Program-made: the position numbers and the translations under genes
NCBI GenBank assembly: GCA_965246805.1
Contig: CBDFFO010000005.1
Location: forward strand, 1 to 64,000
DNA from: Schlegelella_A sp965246805
Lineage (GTDB): Bacteria > Pseudomonadota > Gammaproteobacteria > Burkholderiales > Burkholderiaceae_C
Length of the DNA stretch: 64,000 nucleotides
Direction of reading: 5' to 3'
Part shown: in pieces, positions 54,538-62,444 of the stretch
Layout: each line of letters starts with the position of its first letter
Position numbering within the stretch: the stretch's first letter is position 1
Notes under the pieces: model-generated
The model's database searches: none
What the model was told of the DNA's origin: nothing
What the model saw: the letters and a program-made list of their open reading frames with translations, nothing else

Positions 54538-55005
54538 ATGGCTTACTGGTTGATGAAGAGCGAGCCGAGCGAATGCTCGATCGATGACGTCGCGGCCGCT
54601 CCCCGGCACACTGTCCCGTGGATCGGCGTTCGCAACTACCAGGCGCGCAATTACATGCGCGACGACATGCAGCCCGGTGACGGCGTCCTCTTCTATCACT
54701 CGTCGTGTCCCGAGCCCGGCATCGCCGGCCTCGCCGAGGTTGTCGGCAAGCCCTACCCCGACGCGTCCCAGTTCGATGCGAAGAGCCACTACTTCGATGC
54801 GAAGTCGAAGACCGATGCACCGCGCTGGATGCTGGTGGATGTCAGGCTCGTGAAAAAAACGCGCCTGCTCGCGCTCGCCGAGATGCGCGAGTCGCCGTCG
54901 CTCGCCAACATGGTCGTGTTGAAGCGAGGCAATCGCTTGTCGATCACGCCCGTCAGCGCCGTTGAGTGGCACGCGGTGAACCAGCTGCTCGCGCGCAAGG
55001 ATTGA
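54538..55005 (+). CDS. EVE-domain protein
   Basis: A 155-residue protein made of one EVE domain (PUA-like fold). It starts MAYWLMKSEPSECSIDD and has the conserved WIGVRNYQARNYMRDDMQPGDGVLFYHS and ARWMLVDV-like stretches. EVE domains bind modified bases in DNA or RNA, and its target here is unknown. ATG 54538 is preferred over 54436 because the earlier start lies inside the 6S RNA region; an AAGGA site precedes it. Confidence 0.92.
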   Translation: MAYWLMKSEPSECSIDDVAAAPRHTVPWIGVRNYQARNYMRDDMQPGDGVLFYHSSCPEPGIAGLAEVVGKPYPDASQFDAKSHYFDAKSKTDAPRWMLVDVRLVKKTRLLALAEMRESPSLANMVVLKRGNRLSITPVSAVEWHAVNQLLARKD

Positions 55006-55123
55006 ACTGTCGAGCGCCACTCTTGCGCCGATCATGCATCGCTCGTAATTGCTGGGACGCGGCAGCCACGGCCCACGCAACGGGCCTGGAAATTGCGATT
55101 CCGGCGCAACACCAAAAAGCGCC

Positions 55124-56092
55124 ATGGGCATCGCAAATTACATCCGACAGATCGGCAGAGGCAAAGAAGGTGCGAGGGCTTTGCAGCAGCCGCAAGCCCA
55201 CGACCTGATGTCGCAGGTGCTCGACGGGTCGCTCACCGATCTCGAGATCGGTGCGTTCGCGATGGCGATGCGCATCAAGACCGAAACGCCCGACGAACTC
55301 GCCGGTTTTCTGCAAGCCGCACACGAGCGTTGCATTGCGATCGACACCGATCAACCCCTGGTGGTGCTGCCGTCCTACAACGGCGCCCGCAAGCTGCCCA
55401 ACCTCACCGCGCTGCTCGCGCTGCTGCTCGCGCAGGAAGGCATTCGCGTGCTGGTTCACGGCCTCGCCGAAGATGCCGGTCGGGTGACAACGGCGTCGAT
55501 CTTCCACGACCTCGGCCTGCCGGTCGCGGTCGATGCAGGCGGCGTCGACGACGCTTGGGCCCGGCGCGAGCCCGTGTTCGTTCGCACCGAGCACCTGTGC
55601 CCTCCGCTCGCGCGGCTGCTCGAGGTGCGGCGCGTGATAGGCCTTCGCAATTCCGCTCACACGATCGGCAAGCTGCTGTTGCCGATCCGCTCCGGTCAGG
55701 CGCTGCGCGTCGTCAACTACACGCACCCGGAGTACGGCGTGCTGCTCGCCCGCTTGCTGCAGCAAACCGGCGCCAACGCGTTGCTGATGCGCGGCACCGA
55801 AGGCGAGCCGGTCGCCGATTCGCGAAGGGCAGCGAAGATCGACGTGTTCCTGCAGGGCCATTTCCGCACCGATCTCTCGCTCGAACGGCAAGACGGCGTG
55901 CTGACGGAACTGCCGCTGCTGCCGCACAGCATCGACGCGCCGACCACCGCGCTCTACATCCAGTCGGTGGTGAGTGGCGAGAAACCGGCGCCGCCGCCGC
56001 TGCTGCGGCAGGTCGATTGCCTGATTGCCACGCTCACCGCGATGGGCAACCCTTCATTCGAGCGATTGACCGAGCCTGCAGCGCTCGCATAA
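55124..56092 (+). CDS. ybiB: YbiB-like DNA-binding protein (TrpD2 family)
   Basis: A 322-residue protein of the anthranilate phosphoribosyltransferase fold. The N-terminal helical domain (LDGSLTDLEIGAFAMAMRIKTETPDEL) and the nucleoside-phosphorylase-like domain (GLRNSAHTIGKLLLP) fit YbiB, which binds DNA and RNA rather than making tryptophan in E. coli. ATG 55124 gives the family start MGIANYIRQIGRG. Whether it has any enzyme activity is unknown. Confidence 0.9.
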   Translation: MGIANYIRQIGRGKEGARALQQPQAHDLMSQVLDGSLTDLEIGAFAMAMRIKTETPDELAGFLQAAHERCIAIDTDQPLVVLPSYNGARKLPNLTALLALLLAQEGIRVLVHGLAEDAGRVTTASIFHDLGLPVAVDAGGVDDAWARREPVFVRTEHLCPPLARLLEVRRVIGLRNSAHTIGKLLLPIRSGQALRVVNYTHPEYGVLLARLLQQTGANALLMRGTEGEPVADSRRAAKIDVFLQGHFRTDLSLERQDGVLTELPLLPHSIDAPTTALYIQSVVSGEKPAPPPLLRQVDCLIATLTAMGNPSFERLTEPAALA

Positions 56093-56363
56093 TTCGCCGA
56101 TCGACGAAGCGGTCTCGGCCATGAAATCTCTTGACAAGCTTCACCAACTCACCGCGTCGCGTGGCTCGCTGCGCCCCGGCAACAACGGTTTGCTTGCGGG
56201 CGGGGGAGCACGGACGGGATGGTTGGTGATCACGTGCCGAACGGCTTCATGAAGCCCCTCGCGTTTTAGTTTCGTTGGAAAGAGTGAGCGGCGTTGACGG
56301 CGACTGCCGCCGCAGTGGCCCTTCCGGACCGATGCGCGCGAGTGGACGGTGCGCGTCGAGCTG
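56093..56363. other. 271-base intergenic region, no gene seen
   Basis: Between ybiB and the flavoprotein gene. A 43-codon plus-strand frame starts at 56121 but has no ribosome site or recognisable content. No terminator with a U-tract or clear promoter was found. The in-frame sequence back to GTG 56349 could be coding if that start is used. Confidence 0.35.
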
Positions 56364-57665
56364 ATGCGCCGATCCGATGTCGTCGTGATCGGCGCGGGCG
56401 CCGCCGGCTTGCAGTGCGCCGCGATGGCCGGCCAGCGCGGGCTTTCGGTGGTGTTGATCGAACACGCCGGGCGCATCGGCGAAAAGATCCGCATCTCGGG
56501 CGGTGGGCGCTGCAATTTCACCAACCGTGACGTCGGCGCACCGAACTTCTTCTCGGCCAACCGCGATTTCTGCCGGTCCGCGCTCGCGCGGTACACGCCG
56601 CAGGATTTCATCGCGCTGATCGAACGCCATGGCGTGGCCTGGCACGAGAAGCACAAGGGGCAGTTGTTCTGCGATGGTCCGAGCCAGCAGGTCATCGATG
56701 TGCTCATGGCGGAATGCGCGGCGGGTGGAGTCGAGGTGTGGCAGCCGTGCTCGGTCGAATCGGTGGCGTCGGGATCGGCCGCCGACCCGGGCGCGAAGTC
56801 CCGCCCGCCATCGGGGTCCACGCGTGCGCCAATCGACGCGCCGCAACGTTTCGAAATCATGACCTCGCGCGGTGCGGTCGGCGCCGCGGCTCTCGTGATC
56901 GCGACCGGCGGCCTCTCGATCCCGAAGATCGGCGCCACCGATTTCGGCCATCGCCTCGCGCGCCAGTTCGGGCACCGGATCATCGAGCCTTTGCCCGCGC
57001 TGGTGCCGCTCACGTGCAGCGGCGACGCGTGGGCACCTTTCGATGCGCTCGCCGGCGTCGCGCTGCCGGCGCGTGTGGCCGTCGGTCGCGGCGCGAGCCA
57101 GGTCACGTTCGAAGACGACCTGCTGTTCACGCATCGCGGATTGAGCGGTCCGGCGGCGTTGCAGATCTCGACCGCGTGGCGCCCCGGCATCGCGCTGACG
57201 ATCGACTGCGCGCCTGGCGCTGCGCTGCGCGAGACCTGGCTCGCGACCAAGCAAGAGTCACCGCGTCGAAGCCTCGGCGCGGCGCTCGCCGAATCTCTCC
57301 CCCGCCGCCTGCGCGAGACCTGGCTCGCGCGCCTGTCGATGCGCGACGAGCAAACCCTCGGCGACACACGCGACAAGGACCTGGGCGCGCTCGCCGAGTC
57401 GGTTCAAGCGTGGCAACTTACACCCGACGGCACCGAAGGCTTCCGCAAGGCCGAGGTGACGTCGGGTGGCGTCGACACGCGCGAACTCGATTCGAAGACG
57501 ATGCAGAGCAGGCGCGTCGCGGGCGTCTATTTCATCGGCGAGGTGGTCGACGTGACCGGCTGGCTCGGGGGCTACAACTTCCATTGGGCATGGGCGAGTG
57601 GCGCCGCGTGCGCGCGCGCCATCGCGATCGGCAACCCGCCGCCTGCCGCGCTCGGTAACGCATAG
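56364..57665 (+). CDS. HI0933-family flavoprotein (putative aminoacetone oxidase)
   Basis: A 433-residue FAD protein. The dinucleotide motif VVIGAGAAGLQCA is followed by GEKIRISGGGRCNFTN, the family signature. Further marks are ALVIATGGLSIPKIGATDFG, the DLLFTHRGLSGPA segment and the C-terminal FIGEVVDVTGWLGGYNFHWAWASG. Related proteins are annotated as aminoacetone oxidases or NAD(P)/FAD-dependent oxidoreductases of uncertain substrate. ATG 56364 is preferred; GTG 56349 is the alternative. Confidence 0.9.
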   Translation: MRRSDVVVIGAGAAGLQCAAMAGQRGLSVVLIEHAGRIGEKIRISGGGRCNFTNRDVGAPNFFSANRDFCRSALARYTPQDFIALIERHGVAWHEKHKGQLFCDGPSQQVIDVLMAECAAGGVEVWQPCSVESVASGSAADPGAKSRPPSGSTRAPIDAPQRFEIMTSRGAVGAAALVIATGGLSIPKIGATDFGHRLARQFGHRIIEPLPALVPLTCSGDAWAPFDALAGVALPARVAVGRGASQVTFEDDLLFTHRGLSGPAALQISTAWRPGIALTIDCAPGAALRETWLATKQESPRRSLGAALAESLPRRLRETWLARLSMRDEQTLGDTRDKDLGALAESVQAWQLTPDGTEGFRKAEVTSGGVDTRELDSKTMQSRRVAGVYFIGEVVDVTGWLGGYNFHWAWASGAACARAIAIGNPPPAALGNA

Positions 57666-57741
57666 GCCGGAAAGAATCCCGCACGCCGGACGGCTCGCCC
57701 TCGCTCGCGCATACTGCGCCGTCACACCGCAGGCCCGTTCC

Positions 57742-58449
57742 GTGAGCGCTCCCGACGAACTCGTCTTCCTGTTCGACATCGACAACACGCTGCTCGACAA
57801 CGACCGCGTGCAGGCCGACCTGACGGCGCACCTGATCGCCACCGTCGGTGAGGCGTCGGCGGCCCGCTATTGGGTGCACTTCGAAGCGCTGCGTCACGAG
57901 CAGGGATACGCCGACTACCTCGGCGCGATGCAGCGCCTTCGCCTCGACGATCTGAACGACACGCGACGACTCTCGCTCGCGTCATTCCTTATCGACTACC
58001 CGTTCGCCGACCGCGTGTACGACGGCGCGCTCGATGCCCTCGCTCGCGCGGCCACGTGGGGAACGACCGTGCTGCTTTCCGACGGCGAAGCGGTGATGCA
58101 GCCGCGCAAGGCGATGCGCTCCGGCTTATGGAGCGCGGTCGGCGGTCGCGCGCTGATCTATGTGCACAAGGAAGCGATGCTCGCGGACATCGAGCGTTTG
58201 TACCCCGCCCGCCACTACGTGATGGTCGACGACAAGTCACGGATCCTTTCGGCATTGAAAGCCGGCTGGGGCGATCGCGTCACGACCGTCTATCCGCGAC
58301 AGGGCCACTACGCCTTCGATCTCGCCAACGATCGATACCTCGGCGCCGTCGACATCACGCTCGAACGCATCGGCGATTTCACGACGCTCGAAAGGGCCAG
58401 CTTCGGCCAGCGCGCACAGGACGGCACCCTTGCAGGAACAACCGCATGA
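57742..58449 (+). CDS. HAD-superfamily hydrolase
   Basis: A 235-residue phosphatase-like protein. Motif 1 is LFDIDNTLLDND (nucleophile Asp), motif 2 LLSDGE, and the later acidic MVDDKSRIL is motif 4. The cap is a small helical insert (about 20-110). Substrate unknown. Its stop overlaps the next ATG (ATGA), linking it to the DUF2090 and phosphoglucomutase genes. The start is GTG 57742, just before the HAD core. Confidence 0.88.
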   Translation: MSAPDELVFLFDIDNTLLDNDRVQADLTAHLIATVGEASAARYWVHFEALRHEQGYADYLGAMQRLRLDDLNDTRRLSLASFLIDYPFADRVYDGALDALARAATWGTTVLLSDGEAVMQPRKAMRSGLWSAVGGRALIYVHKEAMLADIERLYPARHYVMVDDKSRILSALKAGWGDRVTTVYPRQGHYAFDLANDRYLGAVDITLERIGDFTTLERASFGQRAQDGTLAGTTA

Positions 58450-59408
58450 CGCACGGCTTCGAACGCCCGCTCTATCTGCTGCCGTTCGACCATCGGCATT
58501 CGTATCTCGCCGGCATGTTCGGCTTCAACCTGCCGCTGGACGCCTGGCAGCACTCGCTTGTGGTCGACAGCAAGCGCCTGATCTTCGAGGGCTTTCGCAA
58601 GGCGATCGCCGACGGTGTGCCGGTTGCGCGAGCCGGCGTCCTGGTCGATGAAGAGTTCGGGGCCGACGTGCTGCGCGACGCCAAGGCGATGGGTGCCATG
58701 ACCGCGGTCTCGGTCGAGGGCAGCGGCTCCGACGAGTTCCAGTTCGAATACGGCGACGACTTCGGCGCGCACCTCGAACGGATCGATCCCACCTTCGCGA
58801 AGGTGCTGGTCCGCTTCAACGTCGACGGCGACGGTGCGTTGAACGCACGCCAGACGGCGCGACTCTCGAAGCTCTCTACATGGTGCACGGCATCGAGCCG
58901 CAAACTGATGTTCGAGCTGTTGGTGCCGCCCACCGCAGAGCAGCTGAAGACCGCCGGCGGCGACGCCGTGGCGTTCGATCGCCACGCGCGAGCCCCGTTG
59001 ATGACGCGTGCGATCGAGGCCCTGCAGAACGCCGGTGTCGAGCCCGATGTGTGGAAGATCGAAGGCCTCGAATCGCGGGCCGACTGCGAGCGCATCGTCG
59101 GCGTGGCCAGACGCGGCGGCCGCGACGCGGTGAGCTGCATCGTGCTCGGCCGCGGCGCGCATGACGACAAGGTGGCCGGCTGGCTCGAGACCGCGGCATC
59201 GGTGACGGGATTCATCGGCTTCGCGGTCGGCCGCACGAGCTTCTGGGACGCGGTCGCCGACTTCCGCAAAGGCAAGGCCACACGCGAAGAAGCCGCGGCA
59301 CGCATCGCGGCCCGGTTTCGCGAGTGGGTCGATATCTTCGAGAAAGCCGACGCCGACAAGAAAGAATCTGGAGCAGATGCCCACCCATCGAGGTCGTCTC
59401 CTCGATGA
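58446..59408 (+). CDS. DUF2090 protein (IolC C-terminal / aldolase-like)
   Basis: A 320-residue TIM-barrel-like protein. The start PLYLLPFDHRHSYLAGMFG and the segments GVLVDEEFGADVL, FELLVPP and VWKIEGLESRADCERIV match the DUF2090 domain found at the C-terminus of myo-inositol catabolism protein IolC and annotated as 2-deoxy-5-keto-gluconate 6-phosphate aldolase-like. No iol genes are adjacent, so the inositol link is unproven. It overlaps both neighbours (4 bases before, 32 bases after). Confidence 0.85.
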   Translation: MTHGFERPLYLLPFDHRHSYLAGMFGFNLPLDAWQHSLVVDSKRLIFEGFRKAIADGVPVARAGVLVDEEFGADVLRDAKAMGAMTAVSVEGSGSDEFQFEYGDDFGAHLERIDPTFAKVLVRFNVDGDGALNARQTARLSKLSTWCTASSRKLMFELLVPPTAEQLKTAGGDAVAFDRHARAPLMTRAIEALQNAGVEPDVWKIEGLESRADCERIVGVARRGGRDAVSCIVLGRGAHDDKVAGWLETAASVTGFIGFAVGRTSFWDAVADFRKGKATREEAAARIAARFREWVDIFEKADADKKESGADAHPSRSSPR

Positions 59409-61092
59409 TTACCGACCCCTCTACCGCGCGGAGCCGAACGACGTGAACGAGAACCTGCTGGCCGGCCAACCGGCGCCTCTTTCGATGCTGGTGAACGTGC
59501 CGCGCCTCGTCACCGCTTATTTCAGCGAGCGGCCCGACCCGGGCATCGCGGCGCAACGTGTTTCCTTCGGCACGTCGGGCCATCGCGGCTCGGCACTGAA
59601 CGCGAGCTTCAACGAGTGGCATGTGCTCGCGATCACGCAGGCGATCTGCGACGACCGCGCGCGACGCGGCATCGATGGGCCGCTCTACCTGGGCATCGAC
59701 ACGCACGCGCTGTCCGAGCCCGCGCTCGCGAGTGCGCTCGAAGTGCTCTCGGCAAACGGCGTGACGGTGATGCTCGCCGAAGGCGACGAATACACGCCGA
59801 CGCCGGCTGTCTCGCACGCCATCCTCACGCACAACAAAGGTCGTGAAACGGGGCTGGCCGACGGCATCGTCGTCACGCCTTCGCACAACCCGCCGGAAGA
59901 TGGCGGCTTCAAGTACAACCCGCCGAACGGTGGTCCGGCCGACTCGACGCTCACCAGCGCGATCGAAGGTGCGGCCAATCGTCATCTCGAGGCGCAACTC
60001 GCCGGCGTGAAGCGCATGCCGTACGGTCGCGCGCTGAAGGCATCGACGACGCGACGCCACGACTACATTGGCCGCTACGTGGCCGACCTCGTCAACGTGA
60101 TCGACATCGCCGCGATCAGGGCCTCGAAGCTGCGCATGGGCGTCGACCCGCTCGGCGGCGCGGGCGTGCATTACTGGGGCCGCATCGCCGAGGTCCACGG
60201 GCTCGACCTTACCGTCGTCAGCGACCGCGTCGACCCGACGTTCGCGTTCATGCCGCTCGACTGGGACGGCCGCATCCGCATGGATCCCTCGTCGGTGCAC
60301 GCGATGAAGAACCTCATCGGCCTGAAGGATCGCTTCGACATCGCGTTCGCCTGCGACACCGACCACGACCGGCACGGCATCGTCACGAAGAGCCATGGCC
60401 TGCTGCCGCCGAACCACTACCTCTCGGTGATGATCGACCAGCTGTTCAGGACACGTCCGCACTGGAACCCGTCGGCTGCCATCGGCAAGACGGTCGTGAG
60501 CACATCGCTCATCGACCTTGTCGCGAAGAAGCTGGGACGGCGCCTTTACGAAGTGCCGGTCGGCTTCAAGTGGTTCGCCGATGGCCTCTTCGACGGCAGT
60601 CTCGGCTTCGGCGGCGAAGAGAGCGCCGGCGCGTCGTTCCTGCGCCTCGACGGCAGCGTGTGGACAACCGACAAGGACGGCCTTGTACCGGCGTTGCTCT
60701 CCGCCGAAATCACCGCGAAGTGCGGCCGCGATCCGGGGGAGGCGTACGCGGCGCTCGCCGCCGAACTCGGTGAACCGACGAGCCGACGAGTCGACGCGCC
60801 CGCGACCCCAGGGCAGAAGAAAAAGCTCTCCAAGCTCAGTCGTGATCAGGTGCAGGGGAGCGACCTCGCGGGCGAAGCCATCACCGCTGTGCTCACCGAA
60901 GCGCCCGGCAACGGTGCGGCAATCGGCGGCATCAAGGTCACGACTGCGACGGCGTGGTTCGCCGCGCGGCCGAGCGGCACCGAGAACATCTACAAGATCT
61001 ACGCCGAAAGCTTCCAGGGCGATGCGCATGTGCAGCGCGTCCTCGTCGAGGCGCAGGCGCTCGTGGATGCCGCGCTCGGCGGCGCGAGCTGA
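59377..61092 (+). CDS. pgm: Alpha-D-glucose phosphoglucomutase
   Basis: A 571-residue enzyme interconverting glucose 1-phosphate and glucose 6-phosphate. The active Ser is in VVTPSHNPPEDGGFKYNPP (near residue 168), the metal loop is ACDTDHDRHG, the sugar loop is GFGGEESAGASF, and the phosphate loop is ARPSGTENIYKIYAE. ATG 59377 overlaps the DUF2090 gene by 32 bases. GTG 59443, at MNENLLAGQ-like sequence where homologues usually begin, is a good alternative. Its stop overlaps the next ATG by one base. Confidence 0.95.
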   Translation: MPTHRGRLLDDYRPLYRAEPNDVNENLLAGQPAPLSMLVNVPRLVTAYFSERPDPGIAAQRVSFGTSGHRGSALNASFNEWHVLAITQAICDDRARRGIDGPLYLGIDTHALSEPALASALEVLSANGVTVMLAEGDEYTPTPAVSHAILTHNKGRETGLADGIVVTPSHNPPEDGGFKYNPPNGGPADSTLTSAIEGAANRHLEAQLAGVKRMPYGRALKASTTRRHDYIGRYVADLVNVIDIAAIRASKLRMGVDPLGGAGVHYWGRIAEVHGLDLTVVSDRVDPTFAFMPLDWDGRIRMDPSSVHAMKNLIGLKDRFDIAFACDTDHDRHGIVTKSHGLLPPNHYLSVMIDQLFRTRPHWNPSAAIGKTVVSTSLIDLVAKKLGRRLYEVPVGFKWFADGLFDGSLGFGGEESAGASFLRLDGSVWTTDKDGLVPALLSAEITAKCGRDPGEAYAALAAELGEPTSRRVDAPATPGQKKKLSKLSRDQVQGSDLAGEAITAVLTEAPGNGAAIGGIKVTTATAWFAARPSGTENIYKIYAESFQGDAHVQRVLVEAQALVDAALGGAS

Positions 61093-62441
61093 TGCCGCAT
61101 GAAGCGGCCGGCTCACCGCCGAGCCGCAGCCCTCCCCGATGGACTGCGCGCGACGAGGCCCTCGCCGATCGCTACGCGTCGAGCGCGTTCAGGTACTTCA
61201 CGCAAAACGTCAACGAGGTGACCGGCCTGGTCGCCGATACGTCGCGCCCTCATGCGCCAGTGAGCGTTGCCGTTTGCGGGTTCGCATTGAGCGTTTATCC
61301 GATCGGTGTCGACAAAGGCTGGATGACCCGCGCCGACGCCGTCGCCTGCACCTTGCGCTCGTTGCGCTGGTTCATGCAGAGCGACCAGAGCGGCAGTCCC
61401 GATGCCAGCGGCTTCAAAGGTTTCTACTTCCACTTCCTCGACGTGCCGCATGGCAAGCGCATGTGGGATTCCGAGCTGTCGGTGATCGACACATCGCTGC
61501 TGCTCGCCGGCATGCTCACCGCCCGCGCGTTCTTCAGCGGCGCCGATCGCGACGAGACGGAGATTCGCGAATGGGTCGATGCGCTCTATGCGCGCGTCGA
61601 TTGGCGTTGGGCCGTGACGAGCACCGGCACCCTAGGCCACGGCTGGAAGCCAGAGTCGGGCTTCCTGCGCTACGACTGGCAGGGTTACGACGAAGCACTC
61701 ATCGCGTACGTGCTGGCTCTCGGCGCGCCCACGCATGCGATCGAACCGGCAAGCTACCAGGCGTGGTGCTCGACCTATGACTGGGCCCACATCGACGGAC
61801 ACGACCTGCTGTTCGGTGGTCCGCTTTTCGTCCACCAGTTCTCGCACGCATGGATCGACTTCGAAAGCATTCGAGACGCTTTCATGCGCGACAGGGGAAG
61901 CGACTATTTCGACAACAGCCGCTGCGCGGTCGAGATCCACCGTGCCTATGCCGAACGCAACCCGAACGGCTACCGAGGCTACGGCGCCGAGATGTGGGGC
62001 TTCAGTGCCTGCGACGGCCCGGGGCGCCTGGTTCGCACCCGCGCCGGCAAGAAACGCCGCTTCTGGAGTTATCTCGCGCGCGGCGCACCCTTCGGACCCG
62101 ACGACGGCACCATCTCGCCGGCCGCGATGATCGCGTCGTTGCCGTTCTCGCCGGCGCTGGTGCTTCCTTCGTGGCATGCGCTCGATGCCCGCGTGCCGCA
62201 GATGCTGACGGCCTGCGGCATCACGAGCGCGATCAACGAAACCTTCCCTAAGAGTGGCGAGCCACCCTGGCTTTCCGAAGGTTGCTTCGGACTCGATCAG
62301 GGCATCGCGTTGCTGATGATCGAGAACCACCGCTCACGCTTCGTCTGGCAATTGATGCGGAATTGCGAACCGATTCGCGTCGGCCTCGAACGGGCCGGCT
62401 TCGAGGGCGGCTGGCTGGATGCGAGCGCCGCCGGCCTCTGA
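61092..62441 (+). CDS. Glucoamylase-like glycoside hydrolase (Pfam Glycoamylase)
   Basis: A 449-residue soluble protein with an alpha/alpha-barrel pattern. Diagnostic stretches are FYFHFLDVPHGKRMWDSELSVIDT, YDWQGYDEALIAYVLALGAPTH, HQFSHAWIDFESIRD, MWGFSACDGPGRLV, DDGTISPAAMIASLPFSP and CFGLDQGIALLMIENHRS. Relatives include endo-beta-1,2-glucanase-type GH144 enzymes and the C-terminal part of cyclic beta-1,2-glucan synthases, and the true glucan is unknown. There is no signal peptide, so it probably acts in the cytoplasm. It is translationally coupled to pgm (TGATG). Confidence 0.85.
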   Translation: MPHEAAGSPPSRSPPRWTARDEALADRYASSAFRYFTQNVNEVTGLVADTSRPHAPVSVAVCGFALSVYPIGVDKGWMTRADAVACTLRSLRWFMQSDQSGSPDASGFKGFYFHFLDVPHGKRMWDSELSVIDTSLLLAGMLTARAFFSGADRDETEIREWVDALYARVDWRWAVTSTGTLGHGWKPESGFLRYDWQGYDEALIAYVLALGAPTHAIEPASYQAWCSTYDWAHIDGHDLLFGGPLFVHQFSHAWIDFESIRDAFMRDRGSDYFDNSRCAVEIHRAYAERNPNGYRGYGAEMWGFSACDGPGRLVRTRAGKKRRFWSYLARGAPFGPDDGTISPAAMIASLPFSPALVLPSWHALDARVPQMLTACGITSAINETFPKSGEPPWLSEGCFGLDQGIALLMIENHRSRFVWQLMRNCEPIRVGLERAGFEGGWLDASAAGL

Positions 62442-62444
62442 GGC

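Noticed and set aside
56121..56252. A 43-codon frame (MKSLDKLHQLTAS)
   Set aside because: Short, no ribosome site, no neighbour logic. Kept as unannotated spacer.
59212..61116. A 634-codon minus-strand frame
   Set aside because: It lies wholly opposite phosphoglucomutase, whose active-site motifs are complete. Its own translation has no family features.
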